Shown here: in pieces, positions 26,566-36,084 of the stretch | Position numbering within the stretch: the first letter of the stretch is position 1 | Layout of the letters: every line of letters starts with the position of its first letter | NCBI GenBank assembly: GCA_003416985.1 | Contig: QVIN01000003.1 | Coordinates: forward strand, 620,001 to 684,000 | Source of the DNA: Duganella sp. BJB480 | Lineage (GTDB): Bacteria > Pseudomonadota > Gammaproteobacteria > Burkholderiales > Burkholderiaceae_D | DNA: 64,000 nucleotides | Direction: 5' to 3' | Translations under genes and position numbers: made by a program | Notes under the pieces: generated by a model | Database searches by the model: none | Told to the model about the DNA's origin: nothing | Seen by the model: the letters and a program-made list of their open reading frames with translations, nothing else

Positions 26566-27308
26566 TGCGGGCCTGCCGTCACGCCCAGCGCGGCGGCGAC
26601 GGCCTGGTGCGAGGCCTCGGCCAGCTCGCGCCGGTGCGTGCCGATGCTGTCGATGGCCGGCAGTATCGTCAAGCGCGCCGTCACCGGCGGGCCGTCCAGG
26701 ATCAGCATGATGCTCTCGGCGAAGGTGGTCTCGCCGATGAAATCCACCGACGGATGCGAAGCGCCCGCAGGATCGCGGTACGACAGCGCGATGGCCTGCA
26801 CCGGCACCTTGGCGTCGATGGCGGCCTCGAACAGGTTGGCGTGGAACGGCAGCAAGCTGCCCTGCGCCGCCGTGGTCCCCTCCGGGAAGAAGGCCACGCG
26901 CTCGCCGCGCTCCAGCGTGTGCACCAGTCCCTTGAAGATGTGCCGCAAATCGCGCCGGTTGCCGCGCGCGATGAAGACCGTGCCGGCCTTCTCCGCCAGC
27001 CAGCCGGCCAGCGGCCACGAGCGGATCTCGGCCTTGGCCACGAAGTGGCTCGGATGCAGGCTGTGGATCACGAAGATGTCCAGCCACGACACGTGGTTGG
27101 CCACCACCATCGCCCGCTCCAGCAGCGGCACGCCGGCGCTCTGCTCCACCGTCACATTGCACATCGCCAGCAGCCGGGTCGACCAGCGGCGGATGTGGCC
27201 GTTACGCTTGTCCTGCCCGATCCACGGGAACACCGTCGCACAGATCGCCATCCCGCGCAGCACATGCAGAAACACCCGCGCCAGGCGGAAGATCATCGAA
27301 AGCTTCAT
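26562..27308 (-). CDS. 1-acyl-sn-glycerol-3-phosphate acyltransferase family protein
   Basis: 248 residues, a second PlsC-like enzyme, different from the one at 10667. It has an N-terminal hydrophobic stretch (FLHVLRGMAICATVFPWIG), the catalytic NHVSWLD (NHx4D type), IARGNRRDL, and FPEGTTAAQG. Enzymes with this layout include PlsC paralogues and OlsA-type acyltransferases; the sequence alone does not decide which. It is the last gene of the algH-ruvX-pyrR-pyrB-pyrC' operon, with a 9-nt gap. Confidence 0.88.
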   Translation of the reverse strand: MKLSMIFRLARVFLHVLRGMAICATVFPWIGQDKRNGHIRRWSTRLLAMCNVTVEQSAGVPLLERAMVVANHVSWLDIFVIHSLHPSHFVAKAEIRSWPLAGWLAEKAGTVFIARGNRRDLRHIFKGLVHTLERGERVAFFPEGTTAAQGSLLPFHANLFEAAIDAKVPVQAIALSYRDPAGASHPSVDFIGETTFAESIMLILDGPPVTARLTILPAIDSIGTHRRELAEASHQAVAAALGVTAGPH

Positions 27309-27317
27309 GCAAACCGA

Positions 27318-28631
27318 TCAGCTGCGTTGGAAGGCGACGTGCCCCGCCACGATGGTGGCGCGGACCTGCCCGGCCAGGTTGTAGCCGAGGAAAGGCGTGT
27401 GCTTGCCCTGGCTGGCCAGCGCCGACGCCTCCACCGTCCAGCGCGCCTCGGGGTCGAACAGGCAGACATCGGCCGCCGCGCCGACCGACAAGGTGCCGGC
27501 GTCCAGCCCGGCCACGCGGGCCGCGTCGGACGTGATGCGGGCCAGCGCGCGCGCCAGCGGACGCACGGAACCCGTGTCCTGCGTGGCGGCGTAGTCGTCG
27601 GCCCATTTGAGCGCCAGCGACAGCAGCAGCTCCAGCCCGGTCGCGCCCGGCGAGGCTTCGCCGAACGGCAGCAGCTTCTCGTCGTCGTCGACCGGGGTGT
27701 GGTCCGAGCACAGCGCGTCGATGGTGCCGTCCAGCAGGCCCAGGCGGATCGCGTCGCGGTCGCGCTGGCTGCGGAACGGCGGCGTCACGCGCGCGTTCGA
27801 ATCGAAGAAACCGATGTCGGCGTCGGTCAGGTGGATGTGGTGGGCGCCGACGTCGCAGGTGACCGGCAGGCCTTCCTTCTTGGCGTTGCGCACCAGCTCC
27901 AGGCCGGCCGCCGACGACATGCGGCACAGGTGCACGCGGGCGCCGGTGGCGCGCATCAATTCGAAGATCGTGTGCAGCGCGATGGTCTCGGACATCACCG
28001 GCACGCCGGACAGGCCCAGGCGCGAGGCCAGCGGGCCGCTGGCCGCGATGCCGCCGCGGCCGATGTGCGCGTCCTGCGGACGCAGCCACACGGTGTAGTT
28101 GAAGGTCTTGGCGTACTGCATGGCGCGCAGCAGCACGTTGGTGTCCTCGATCGGCTCTTCCGCCTGCGCGAAGCCGATGCAGCCGGCCTCGGTCAGCTCG
28201 GCCATCTCGGTCAGCGCCTGGCCCTTGAGGCCGACGGTCAGCGCGCCCAGCGGGTGGACGTTGGCCTGGTTCAGCGTCTTGGCGCGGTGCTTGAGCATCT
28301 CGACCAGGCCCGGCTCGTCGAGCACCGGATCGGTGTCGGGCGGGCAGATCAGGCTGGTCACGCCGCCTTGCATGGCGGCCTGCATTTCCGATTCCAGGGT
28401 GGCCTTGTATTCGTAGCCCGGCTCGCGCAGGCGCGCCGACAGGTCGACGAAACCGGGCGAGACGATCAGGCCGCTCGCGTCGATGGTCTGCTCGGCCGTG
28501 AAGCCGGCCGGCGCGCTGCCCACCGCCAGCACCTTGCCGTCGGCGATATAAAGGTCGTTCTTGCCATCGATGCCGTTGGCCGGATCGATCAGGTGGCCGT
28601 TTTTGATATGTAGTTTCATGCCTGCTTTCAT
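27318..28631 (-). CDS. pyrC: dihydroorotase-like PyrC', predicted inactive, ATCase partner
   Basis: 437 residues. An amidohydrolase of the class I dihydroorotase type, but the zinc-binding HxH is lost: where active enzymes read DxHxHLR, this one has D63-L-S65-A-R67-L-R. The later [11 protein letters not shown] segment is kept. In Pseudomonas the pyrB-linked pyrC' product is a non-catalytic dihydroorotase homologue needed to assemble aspartate transcarbamoylase, and this gene fits that picture. The ATG at 28631 overlaps the pyrB stop (ATGA); an internal ATG at 28619 is an alternative. A functional dihydroorotase must be encoded elsewhere. Confidence 0.9.
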   Translation of the reverse strand: MKAGMKLHIKNGHLIDPANGIDGKNDLYIADGKVLAVGSAPAGFTAEQTIDASGLIVSPGFVDLSARLREPGYEYKATLESEMQAAMQGGVTSLICPPDTDPVLDEPGLVEMLKHRAKTLNQANVHPLGALTVGLKGQALTEMAELTEAGCIGFAQAEEPIEDTNVLLRAMQYAKTFNYTVWLRPQDAHIGRGGIAASGPLASRLGLSGVPVMSETIALHTIFELMRATGARVHLCRMSSAAGLELVRNAKKEGLPVTCDVGAHHIHLTDADIGFFDSNARVTPPFRSQRDRDAIRLGLLDGTIDALCSDHTPVDDDEKLLPFGEASPGATGLELLLSLALKWADDYAATQDTGSVRPLARALARITSDAARVAGLDAGTLSVGAAADVCLFDPEARWTVEASALASQGKHTPFLGYNLAGQVRATIVAGHVAFQRS

Positions 28632-29593
28632 CCCTGCGTCCCCGCCACTATGCTCATCACCGCCATCCGTACCGCGATCCCGAACGTCACCTGCGGCAGG
28701 ATCACCGCCTGCGGACCATCCGCCACCGCCGAGTCGATCTCGACGCCGCGGTTCATCGGGCCCGGGTGCATGACGATCGCGTCCGGCTTGGCCAGCGCCA
28801 GGCGTTCCGGCGTCAGGCCGTAGCTCTTGAAGTATTCCTGCGCCGACGGCAGCAGCGCGCCGCTCATGCGCTCGTTCTGCAGGCGCAGCATGATGATCAC
28901 GTCCACGCCCTTCAAGCCCTCCTCCATGTTGGTGAAGGTGCGTACGCCCATCTGCTCCAGGCCGCCCGGTAGCAGCGTGTGCGGACCGATGGCGCGCACT
29001 TCCGGCACGCCCAAGGTGGTCAGCGCGTGGATGTCGGAACGGGCCACCCGGCTGTGCAGGATGTCGCCGACGATCGCCACCGTCAGGTTGGTGAAGTCCT
29101 TCTTGTAGTGGCGGATGGTGTACATGTCCAGCAGGCCCTGGGTCGGGTGCGCGTGGCGGCCGTCGCCGGCGTTGACCACGTGGACGTGCGGTTGTTTGGT
29201 GTCGTGCAGGTGCTTGGCGATCAGGTAGGGCGCGCCCGATTGCGCGTGGCGCACCACGAACATGTCGGCGTGCATGGCCGACAGGTTGTCGATGGTGTCG
29301 AGCAGCGATTCGCCCTTGCTGGCGGACGAGGCCTGGATGTTCAGGTTGATCACGTCGGCCGACAGGCGCTTCGAGGCGATCTCGAAGGTGGTGCGGGTGC
29401 GCGTGGAGTTCTCGAAGAACAGGTTGAACACCGATTTGCCGCGCATCAGCGGGACCTTCTTGACGTCGCGGTCGGAGATGCCGACGAACGACGAGGCGGT
29501 GTCCAGGATGTGGTTGACGATGGACTTGGGCAGTCCCTCGATCGACAGCAAGTGCTGGAGCTCGCCGTGTTTGTTCAGTTGCGGATTAAGCAT
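28628..29593 (-). CDS. pyrB: aspartate carbamoyltransferase catalytic subunit
   Basis: 321 residues. It condenses carbamoyl phosphate with aspartate, the committed step of pyrimidine synthesis. [15 protein letters not shown] carries the carbamoyl-phosphate loop (STRTRT), and [19 protein letters not shown] is the second signature. It lies 4 nt after pyrR and overlaps pyrC'. No pyrI regulatory subunit is present, as expected for the pyrB-pyrC' class where nucleotides act on the catalytic chain. Confidence 0.96.
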   Translation of the reverse strand: MLNPQLNKHGELQHLLSIEGLPKSIVNHILDTASSFVGISDRDVKKVPLMRGKSVFNLFFENSTRTRTTFEIASKRLSADVINLNIQASSASKGESLLDTIDNLSAMHADMFVVRHAQSGAPYLIAKHLHDTKQPHVHVVNAGDGRHAHPTQGLLDMYTIRHYKKDFTNLTVAIVGDILHSRVARSDIHALTTLGVPEVRAIGPHTLLPGGLEQMGVRTFTNMEEGLKGVDVIIMLRLQNERMSGALLPSAQEYFKSYGLTPERLALAKPDAIVMHPGPMNRGVEIDSAVADGPQAVILPQVTFGIAVRMAVMSIVAGTQG

Positions 29594-29597
29594 GGTT

Positions 29598-30107
29598 TTA
29601 TTCTATGGTTAGCGTGAATTTTCCATCGTCGGCGCGCTTGAGCACCAGCGCCTGTCCCGGCGGCACCTGCACATGGCCGGCCACGAAGTCGGCCGCCACC
29701 GGCAACTGGCGCTCGCCGCGGTCGACCAGCGCGGCCAGCATGATGCGCGCCGGGCGGCCGTAGTCGAACAGCTCGTTGATCGCGGCGCGCGTGGTGCGGC
29801 CGGTGTACAGCACGTCGTCCACCAGCAGGATGTTGGCGGCCGCCACGTCGAAGCCGATGTTGGTCGGCTTGATGTCGGCCGGCAGGCCCTTCTTGGCGTA
29901 GTCGTCGCGGTAGAAGGACACGTCCAGCACGCCGCAGCGGGCGGACAGGCCGAGGTCGGCCGCGAGGCGCTCGGCGATCCAGGCGCCGCCGGAGTGGATG
30001 CCGACGATGGCGACATCGGCCACGCCGGCCAGGCCGGCTTTGACGTCGGCCAGCAGGGTCGCGTACAGCGCTTCGGCGTCGAGTTGGTGGGGATTCAGTG
30101 TGGACAT
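29598..30107 (-). CDS. pyrR: PyrR-type bifunctional regulator/uracil phosphoribosyltransferase
   Basis: 169 residues, type I phosphoribosyltransferase fold. The PRPP loop is [17 protein letters not shown], with the [14 protein letters not shown] flexible-loop region and FYRDDY upstream. In Gram-positives PyrR controls pyr mRNA attenuation. Here no antiterminator-like leader is seen before pyrB (4-nt gap), so any regulation would act elsewhere on the transcript, or the protein may serve mainly as an enzyme. Confidence 0.92.
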   Translation of the reverse strand: MSTLNPHQLDAEALYATLLADVKAGLAGVADVAIVGIHSGGAWIAERLAADLGLSARCGVLDVSFYRDDYAKKGLPADIKPTNIGFDVAAANILLVDDVLYTGRTTRAAINELFDYGRPARIMLAALVDRGERQLPVAADFVAGHVQVPPGQALVLKRADDGKFTLTIE

Positions 30108-30111
30108 GGGT

Positions 30112-30498
30112 TCAATGAGTGTCGAAATATTGTTGCAGGATGATGGCGGCGGCGCGGTCGTCGATGACCTCGCCGCGCTTGGCCGCGATCACGGCCGAGG
30201 AATAGCGTTCGTCCACCAGCTCCACCGGCAGGTTGAAGCGGCCGTGCAGCTGGTTGGCGAACTTGCGGGCGCGCGCCGTCATCTCGTGCTCGGCGCCGTC
30301 GGGATGCATGGGCAGGCCGACCACCAGCCGCGCCGGCTTCCATTCGTCCAGCAGGGCCTGGATGTCGGCAAAGCGGGTGGCGTTGTCGATGGCGGCGATC
30401 ACCTTGACCGGCTCGGCCTGGCGGATCATGGTGTTGCCCATGGCGACGCCGATGCGCTTGACGCCGAAATCGAATGCGAAGATGGTCTCGATGGTCAC
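30112..30498 (-). CDS. ruvX: putative pre-16S rRNA nuclease / Holliday junction resolvase YqgF
   Basis: 128 residues, RNase H-like fold. FDFGVKRIGVAMG at the N-terminus contains the first catalytic Asp; VVGLPMHPDG and VDERYSS are the other family blocks. In E. coli YqgF takes part in 16S rRNA 5' end maturation. It follows algH after 15 nt and precedes pyrR by 4 nt, the usual beta- and gammaproteobacterial order. Confidence 0.94.
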   Translation of the reverse strand: MTIETIFAFDFGVKRIGVAMGNTMIRQAEPVKVIAAIDNATRFADIQALLDEWKPARLVVGLPMHPDGAEHEMTARARKFANQLHGRFNLPVELVDERYSSAVIAAKRGEVIDDRAAAIILQQYFDTH

Positions 30499-30513
30499 GG
30501 TTAGCCTGGCACC

Positions 30514-31164
30514 TTATGCATGCCCGGCCTCCGAGGTCAGCATCAGCGGATCGATGCCCAGCAGGCGCATGGCGGCGGTGTAGCGCTCCTCGATCGGCAG
30601 CTTGAACAGGATGTCGGGATCGGCGCCCACGGTCAGCCAGCCGTTGCGGCTGATCTCGTCCTCCAACTGGCCCGGGCTCCAGCCCGAGTAGCCGATCGAC
30701 ACCAGCATGCGCGGCGGACCGTCGCCGGCGGCCACGGCCTCGAGCACGTCGATCGAAGTGGTGAAGGCCACGTCCTTGGTCACCGTCAGCGACGACGAAT
30801 AGCGGGTGCCCGGCGTGTGCAGCACGAAGCCGCGGTCGTCCTGGACGGGGCCGCCGAACATGATGGGGGCGTCGACGTCCACATTGGACTCCAGCTTGAG
30901 GTCGATGCGCTCGAACAGCACTTCCATCGTCATGTCGGTGGGTTTGTTGATGACCACGCCCAGCACGCCGTTTTCATTGTGCTCGCACACGTACACGACA
31001 GTCCCGCCAAACACCGGATCTTGCATGGAAGGCATTGCAATCAGGAAATGATTCGCCAGGTTCAGGGTGGCGGTGGCGCCGGAGCCTGGGGCTTCCAACG
31101 GATCGCCGGCTTCCTGGAGCATGCCGGGTACAGGGAGAGTTTGGCCGATTTTGCTTTTCTTCAT
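30514..31164 (-). CDS. algH: YqgE/AlgH family protein
   Basis: 216 residues, about 30 longer at the N-terminus than the usual 185-190. The extension (residues 1-33) is polar and probably disordered; the ATG at 31164 has no clear Shine-Dalgarno and internal starts are possible. The domain begins LANHFLIAMPSMQDPVFGGTVVYVCEH and contains GVVINKP and GYSGWSPGQLEDEI. The role is unclear; in Pseudomonas it was linked to alginate regulation. It heads the operon through pyrB. Confidence 0.93.
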   Translation of the reverse strand: MKKSKIGQTLPVPGMLQEAGDPLEAPGSGATATLNLANHFLIAMPSMQDPVFGGTVVYVCEHNENGVLGVVINKPTDMTMEVLFERIDLKLESNVDVDAPIMFGGPVQDDRGFVLHTPGTRYSSSLTVTKDVAFTTSIDVLEAVAAGDGPPRMLVSIGYSGWSPGQLEDEISRNGWLTVGADPDILFKLPIEERYTAAMRLLGIDPLMLTSEAGHA

Positions 31165-31298
31165 ATGCGTGGTTCTTTCTGTGCTGCTGACAATTACTGT
31201 AGTATTCGCGCGGCTAGCAACTCTGTCTAACCGCTAGTTTACACTGAATTGCGGATGCGGCCACGTTTGAGTTCCCACATGAGATTGACACAGACTCA

Positions 31299-32735
31299 AT
31301 GAAACTGAATTCCTCCCTGGTCTGGCTGCGCCGCGATTTGCGGGTTTTCGACCATGCAGCTCTGCACCGCGCCCTGCAAGACAGCGCCCGCGTGCATTGC
31401 GTTTTTGTCTATGACACCACCATCCTGGACGGCCTGCCGCGCCGCGACCGGCGGGTCGACTTCATCCATGCCAGCATCGCCGAAGTGGCGGCGGAACTGC
31501 AACAACTGGGCGGCCACCTGATCGTGCGCCATGCCGATCCGGCCGCCGCGATCCCGGCCCTGGCCGCCGAGTTGGGCGTGGATGCCGTCTACTGCAACCA
31601 CGACTACGAGCCGCAAGCCATCGCCCGCGACGCCGCCGTGGAGCGGGCGCTGCTGGCCGACGGCCGCCGCTTCGTCAGCTGCAAGGACCAGGTGATCTTC
31701 GAGAAGAGCGAAGTGCTGTCGCAGACCGGCGGCGTGTTCTCGGTGTTCACGCCGTACAAGAATGCCTGGCTGAAGAAGCTGGAAGCGGACCCGTCTGTGC
31801 TGGCGCCCTGCCACGTCGAACCGCTGGCCGCGCGGCTGGCGCCGGCTCCGGCCAACGCCCCGGCCCTGCCGACACTGGCCGAGCTCGGCTTCGAGCCCAG
31901 CAACCTGGCCGAGCTGAAGATCCCGACCGGCATGTCCGGCGCCGCCGCGCTGCTGGAGGACTTCCTGCCCCGCATCGCCGGCTACAAGGAGGCGCGCGAC
32001 TATCCGGCCGTGAAGGGACCGTCGTATTTGTCGATCCACTTCCGCTTCGGCACGCTGTCGGTGCGGCATCTGGTCCGCACGGTGCTGGACCTGATGGCGC
32101 GTGGCGCCGGCGGCGAAGGCGCGCCGGTCTGGCTGGCGGAATTGATCTGGCGCGAGTTTTACGCGATGATCCTGTACCACAACCCGCACGTGGTGGGCGG
32201 CGCCTACAAGCCGGCCTACGACGCCATCGAGTGGGAGAGCGGCCCGCACGCGGACCAGCTGTTCGCCGCCTGGTGCGAAGGCCGCACCGGCTATCCGCTG
32301 GTGGACGCGGCCATGGCGCAGCTGAACCAGACCGGCTACATGCACAACCGCCTGCGCATGGTGACCGCCTGCTTCCTGATCAAGGACCTGGGCATCGACT
32401 GGCGCCGTGGCGAGGCCTACTTCGCGCAGCACCTGAACGACTTCGACCTGGCCTCCAACAACGGCGGCTGGCAATGGGCCTCGTCGTCCGGCTGCGACGC
32501 CCAGCCCTACTTCCGCATCTTCAACCCGGTCACGCAATCGGAGAAGTTCGACGCCACGGGCAAGTTCATCCGCCGCTACCTGCCGCAGCTGAAGGACTTG
32601 AGCGACAAGGAAATCCACGCGCCGTGGCTGGTGCCGCGCATGCTGCCGCTGGACTATCCCGATCCGCTGGTCATGCACGACGAGGCGCGCAAGCGCACGC
32701 TGGAACGCTACGCGGTGGTGAAGAAGACCGACTAG
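31299..32735 (+). CDS. phrB: deoxyribodipyrimidine photolyase (class I CPD)
   Basis: 478 residues. Light-driven repair of cyclobutane pyrimidine dimers. The N-terminal antenna-binding Rossmann domain starts LVWLRRDLRVFDHAAL; the C-terminal FAD domain has TGYPLVDAAMAQLNQTGYMHNRLRM, ASNNGGWQWASSSGCDAQPYFRIFNP and the Trp-rich electron path. The 134-nt spacer upstream is shared with divergent algH. Confidence 0.95.
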   Translation: MKLNSSLVWLRRDLRVFDHAALHRALQDSARVHCVFVYDTTILDGLPRRDRRVDFIHASIAEVAAELQQLGGHLIVRHADPAAAIPALAAELGVDAVYCNHDYEPQAIARDAAVERALLADGRRFVSCKDQVIFEKSEVLSQTGGVFSVFTPYKNAWLKKLEADPSVLAPCHVEPLAARLAPAPANAPALPTLAELGFEPSNLAELKIPTGMSGAAALLEDFLPRIAGYKEARDYPAVKGPSYLSIHFRFGTLSVRHLVRTVLDLMARGAGGEGAPVWLAELIWREFYAMILYHNPHVVGGAYKPAYDAIEWESGPHADQLFAAWCEGRTGYPLVDAAMAQLNQTGYMHNRLRMVTACFLIKDLGIDWRRGEAYFAQHLNDFDLASNNGGWQWASSSGCDAQPYFRIFNPVTQSEKFDATGKFIRRYLPQLKDLSDKEIHAPWLVPRMLPLDYPDPLVMHDEARKRTLERYAVVKKTD

Positions 32736-32774
32736 CGCATTTGTGAGCGATTTGTGGGACGCTCCGCACGACAC

Positions 32775-32840
32775 TGGGAACACCAGGCCCGCCGAAAACA
32801 GGCCTGACACAACCATTCCCAATGTCCACAGGAGTTCCCA
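32775..32840 (+). promoter_or_regulatory. inverted-repeat leader with alternative pairing to the start region
   Basis: TGGGAAC at 32775-32781 can pair with TTCCCA at 32816-32821 (6 bp), enclosing an inner CAGGCC/GGCCTG stem (32784-32789 and 32801-32806). The same TGGGAAC can instead pair with GTTCCCA at 32834-32840 (7 bp), which covers the spacer between the ribosome-binding site (AGGAG, 32830-32834) and the ATG at 32840. The two TTCCCA copies are each followed by an ATG (32822 and 32840). This could control translation of the large protein. It is visible in sequence; the function is inference. Confidence 0.4.
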
Positions 32841-35800
32841 TGTTGCAAGCACCAACCGCCCCAACCCCGCTGCTTGGTTCCGTCGTCTGCACGCCCGCCG
32901 TGGCCGCCATCGGCGACAGCGTCTGTGTCGAAGTGAAGGCCCCGAACGGCCAGTCCTACGACAACAACGAAAGCGCCAACATCAGCATCAACGGCGTGCC
33001 CGGCTCCAAGCAGTACCTGGTCTGGAACCGGGCCGGCAAGAAGACCATCAACGTCGTCGCCGGCAAGCGCGGCGCCATCGAAAAGCTCAAGGCGGAAGTC
33101 CAGATCAACGCCCCCGCCGACGGCAAGCAGCCACCGATGCTGACGGTGCGCAGCGCGCCCCACAATCCCACCACGATGATACTGACGGTGCAGAACGCGC
33201 CCGAGCGCCGCACCCAGGGCACGCCGCGTCCGCGCATCGAGATCAAGCCGCGCACCCCCGCCGTTCCAACGGGCCCCATCGTGCCGCGCAAGACCGCGAT
33301 GAGCGCATTGACCATCACCGCGCGCGACGCCGCCAGCCATCCCATCCTGACGTCCGCGCCGCCGCGCGCCGCCACCAACATGGGCGGCGGCGCCACGGCC
33401 GCCGTCTACAACTGGCAGCTGGGCGCCGTCGCGCTGGGCAGCACGCATCCCACGCTGCAGCATGACTTCTCCGCGCAGCTCAATCCCAACCGGCCGCACA
33501 CGGTGTTCCACGTGCAGGTGACGGTGCAGCAGCCGGGCGAGGCGGCGCGCACGATCCAGCGCAGCGTCAGCGTGGCCAATCCCTACTTCCTGGGGCGCCA
33601 GCGCGGCGTGCTGCAGCCGCCGGTCGAGAGCAGCGACTTCAGCGCCCAGTTCATCGACGGCAGCTACCGCGCCAGCTTCGTCGTGCGCAATCCCGAAGCG
33701 AACAACCTGACCTTGAGCAGCATGCAGCTGGAGCTGGCCTATGAAGACGGCCCGCGCGAATTCGAACTGCGCCCCGCCACCGCCAGCGTCATCGTGCTGA
33801 AGGCGCAGGCCGCGACCCGCATCGACGTCGTCATCCCCAAAGCGCAGCTGCCTAAGGAGGCCATCGCCTTCAGCGTGCACTATCGCGGCACCGCGCCGAA
33901 CGGTTTGCCGGTGCGCGTCAGCGCGCACTTCGACCTGCCGCAGCACATGAACAGGAAGCTGCTGGTCAACGCCAACGCGCAGGCCCTGCTGAGCGACCTG
34001 GCCAGCCGCCAGCTGGTCGCCGATCCCGCCACGATCACGCTGGACGAAGTGGCGCGCCTGGGCAGCTACGGCATGCTGTCCGCCGTCACCGGCCCGATCG
34101 GCATCAGCCGCATGCCGGCCGCCCTGGCCAGCGCACTGCAACCGCTGCAGACGCTGACGGCGATGGACCTGCACGTGGAGCCGCCGTTCCCGGTCGAGGG
34201 CCAGGAATGCGATCCGTGGAATATGCCGGACCACATCCCCGACGGCATGTACTGCATGCCGACCCAGGAAAAACGCTGGATGCAGATGCCGCCGCGCTTC
34301 ATGAACGCCAAGAAGGGCGACTTGATCCTCAACCCCAGCAACGGCAGCCTGATCTCCGCCGTGCTGCAGACGGTGACGCCGCCGCAGCGCTATTCGCACT
34401 CCGGCATCATGACCCGCAACCGCGACGAGATCACCCACTCCACCGCATCGGAAGACCGGCTGATCGAATTCATCGGCGGCGACGGCGCCCGGCCCGACGT
34501 GCTCAAATACCTGTGGCCCGGCGTGGTCACGCAGACCGTCGAACACGCGGTCGACGGCGAGGACATGATCGATCCCGAGACCGGCAAGAAGCATTCGATC
34601 GCCGGCTTCGCCACCATGGAATCTAAGCTGGACCTGGGCGGCGTGGCGCCGGAGATCGTGCCGGCCATGGTGGTCAAGCCCGATCCGCTGAAGGAGACGC
34701 TGGAGATCCGCCAGACGCTGCACGGCATCGCCGATTTCGCCGCGCAGCAGGCCGGCAAGAGCCACTACCGCTTCTTCTGCTACACCAATCCCGCCATCGG
34801 CCTGACCGACAAGGCGCCGGCCAGCGCCAAGTGGGCCGCCAACACCTTCCCGACGGTGTGCTCGTCGCTGCTGTGGATGTCGATCAGGCAGTCCGGCGTG
34901 CCGATGGAAGGCGGCATGCTGGAACAGAGCGACCTGGCCGCCGGCGCCGGCATCACGCCGTCCACGCCGGACGGCCTGTATCTCTACCAGTCCGACGAAC
35001 GGATCGCCGCCGGCGAGGTGCTGTACTCGAAGATCCACGAGATGGTGCTGGAGAGCGCCGGCTGGTTCGGCAACGCGCTGACCGACGCCGCCGACGATAC
35101 CGCCAACCAGATGCTCAACGCCTTCGCCTCCGACTGGTGCGACACCGACGCCAAGGACTCCGACGCCTGGCGCCACACCGGCGACGCCAACGCCGTCAGT
35201 CCCGCCAACCTGTGCTTCTTCGACGCGCCGCTGTACGGCTATTGCGAGCCGCTGATCTACCGGCCGGCGCGCTGGGAGGAGGTGACCATCTACAAATGGA
35301 AGAAGGTGGCGCAGACCGGCACGCTGCACGGCGTGGTGCATTACGAGGGCAAGGCGGCGGCGGGCGTCAGCGTGCAGATTTCGCAGAACCAGTTCACCCA
35401 CACGGCGGCCGACGGCAGCTTCACGCTCACCGGCGTACCGGTGGGCAGCGTGCTGGTGACGGCCGAGAAGCAGGAACTGCGCGGCAGCGCCTCGGCGACG
35501 GTGGCGGCCAACCAGACCGCCAACCTGACGCTGGACCTGCAACCGCCGCCGCACTGGTTCCGCCGCCTGACCATCGACGGCTGGATGGCCACCACCGACT
35601 ATGAATTCGCCGCCGCAGCCTATCCGCACAGCGTGGGCGATTTCTACAACATCGCGCAACTGGGGCCGTCGTCCAGCACCCACGCGGTCAAGGTGTTCGA
35701 CCAGGTGGCCGACGATGCGATGGGCCGCCTGATCCTGACGCTGGACCTGCTGGCCAATGACGTCATCCAGGTCAAAGCCACGCTGCGCTGCTACGGCGAG

Positions 35801-35950
35801 GGCTACGCCGACGGCGACAACTACCAGGAAGGCCATCTGGCGCCGTTCACCATCGGGCCGAACAAGAGCGGCACCTGGTGGATGTTTGTCGACGGCGACA
35901 ACTACGCGGAGGCGCACTTCACGCTGACCAACAAGGTCGATCCGGTGTAA
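32840..35950 (+). CDS. large multidomain protein with permuted papain/NlpC-like core
   Basis: 1036 residues from the ATG at 32840, chosen for the AGGAG 5 nt upstream; an ATG at 32822 is the alternative. No signal peptide or membrane span. About residues 1-470 are beta-rich (Ig-like character). GDLILNP at 493 and RYSHSGIM with H520 are followed by C674 in FPTVCSSLLWMSI. A GDL..H..C order with His before Cys is that of circularly permuted NlpC/P60 (YiiX/LRAT-like) cysteine hydrolases. Residues 827-905 resemble a carboxypeptidase regulatory-like (CNA-B type) beta domain (GTLHGVVHYEG...TADGSFTLTGVPVG), and 906-1036 form another beta domain. Export route and substrate are unknown. A SARP-type regulator follows. 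Confidence 0.65.
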   Translation: MLQAPTAPTPLLGSVVCTPAVAAIGDSVCVEVKAPNGQSYDNNESANISINGVPGSKQYLVWNRAGKKTINVVAGKRGAIEKLKAEVQINAPADGKQPPMLTVRSAPHNPTTMILTVQNAPERRTQGTPRPRIEIKPRTPAVPTGPIVPRKTAMSALTITARDAASHPILTSAPPRAATNMGGGATAAVYNWQLGAVALGSTHPTLQHDFSAQLNPNRPHTVFHVQVTVQQPGEAARTIQRSVSVANPYFLGRQRGVLQPPVESSDFSAQFIDGSYRASFVVRNPEANNLTLSSMQLELAYEDGPREFELRPATASVIVLKAQAATRIDVVIPKAQLPKEAIAFSVHYRGTAPNGLPVRVSAHFDLPQHMNRKLLVNANAQALLSDLASRQLVADPATITLDEVARLGSYGMLSAVTGPIGISRMPAALASALQPLQTLTAMDLHVEPPFPVEGQECDPWNMPDHIPDGMYCMPTQEKRWMQMPPRFMNAKKGDLILNPSNGSLISAVLQTVTPPQRYSHSGIMTRNRDEITHSTASEDRLIEFIGGDGARPDVLKYLWPGVVTQTVEHAVDGEDMIDPETGKKHSIAGFATMESKLDLGGVAPEIVPAMVVKPDPLKETLEIRQTLHGIADFAAQQAGKSHYRFFCYTNPAIGLTDKAPASAKWAANTFPTVCSSLLWMSIRQSGVPMEGGMLEQSDLAAGAGITPSTPDGLYLYQSDERIAAGEVLYSKIHEMVLESAGWFGNALTDAADDTANQMLNAFASDWCDTDAKDSDAWRHTGDANAVSPANLCFFDAPLYGYCEPLIYRPARWEEVTIYKWKKVAQTGTLHGVVHYEGKAAAGVSVQISQNQFTHTAADGSFTLTGVPVGSVLVTAEKQELRGSASATVAANQTANLTLDLQPPPHWFRRLTIDGWMATTDYEFAAAAYPHSVGDFYNIAQLGPSSSTHAVKVFDQVADDAMGRLILTLDLLANDVIQVKATLRCYGEGYADGDNYQEGHLAPFTIGPNKSGTWWMFVDGDNYAEAHFTLTNKVDPV

Positions 35951-35958
35951 GCGGGGAA

Positions 35959-35991
35959 GCAAGGGGCGGCATGACCATGCCCGCCCCTTGC
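35959..35991 (+). terminator. strong hairpin after the large protein gene
   Basis: GCAAGGGGCGG (35959-35969) and CCGCCCCTTGC (35981-35991) are exact reverse complements (11 bp). The stem extends by CAT/ATG across a single bulged C, leaving a GACC loop. It begins 8 nt after the stop codon. No U-run follows at once, but an AT-rich stretch with T-runs starts about 20 nt later. It probably ends the upstream transcript so that the regulator gene has its own promoter. Confidence 0.6.
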
Positions 35992-36018
35992 AGCACGATA
36001 GTTGTCGAAATTTAAGAT

Positions 36019-36046
36019 TTGTTCTTTTTGTAATCAGAATTAAACT
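36019..36046 (+). promoter_or_regulatory. candidate promoter of the SARP/BTAD regulator
   Basis: TTGTTC (36019-36024) and TAAACT (36041-36046) lie 16 nt apart in an AT-rich stretch between the hairpin and the gene, leaving a 38-nt leader. Match to the sigma-70 consensus is moderate. Confidence 0.35.
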
Positions 36047-36084
36047 GGTTGTTCCCGCGCAGTCCGCCTCAAGGAACCGCCACC

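Noticed and set aside
29590..30120. PyrR-controlled attenuator in front of pyrB
   Set aside because: pyrR and pyrB are only 4 nt apart and no antiterminator/terminator hairpin pair is visible nearby.
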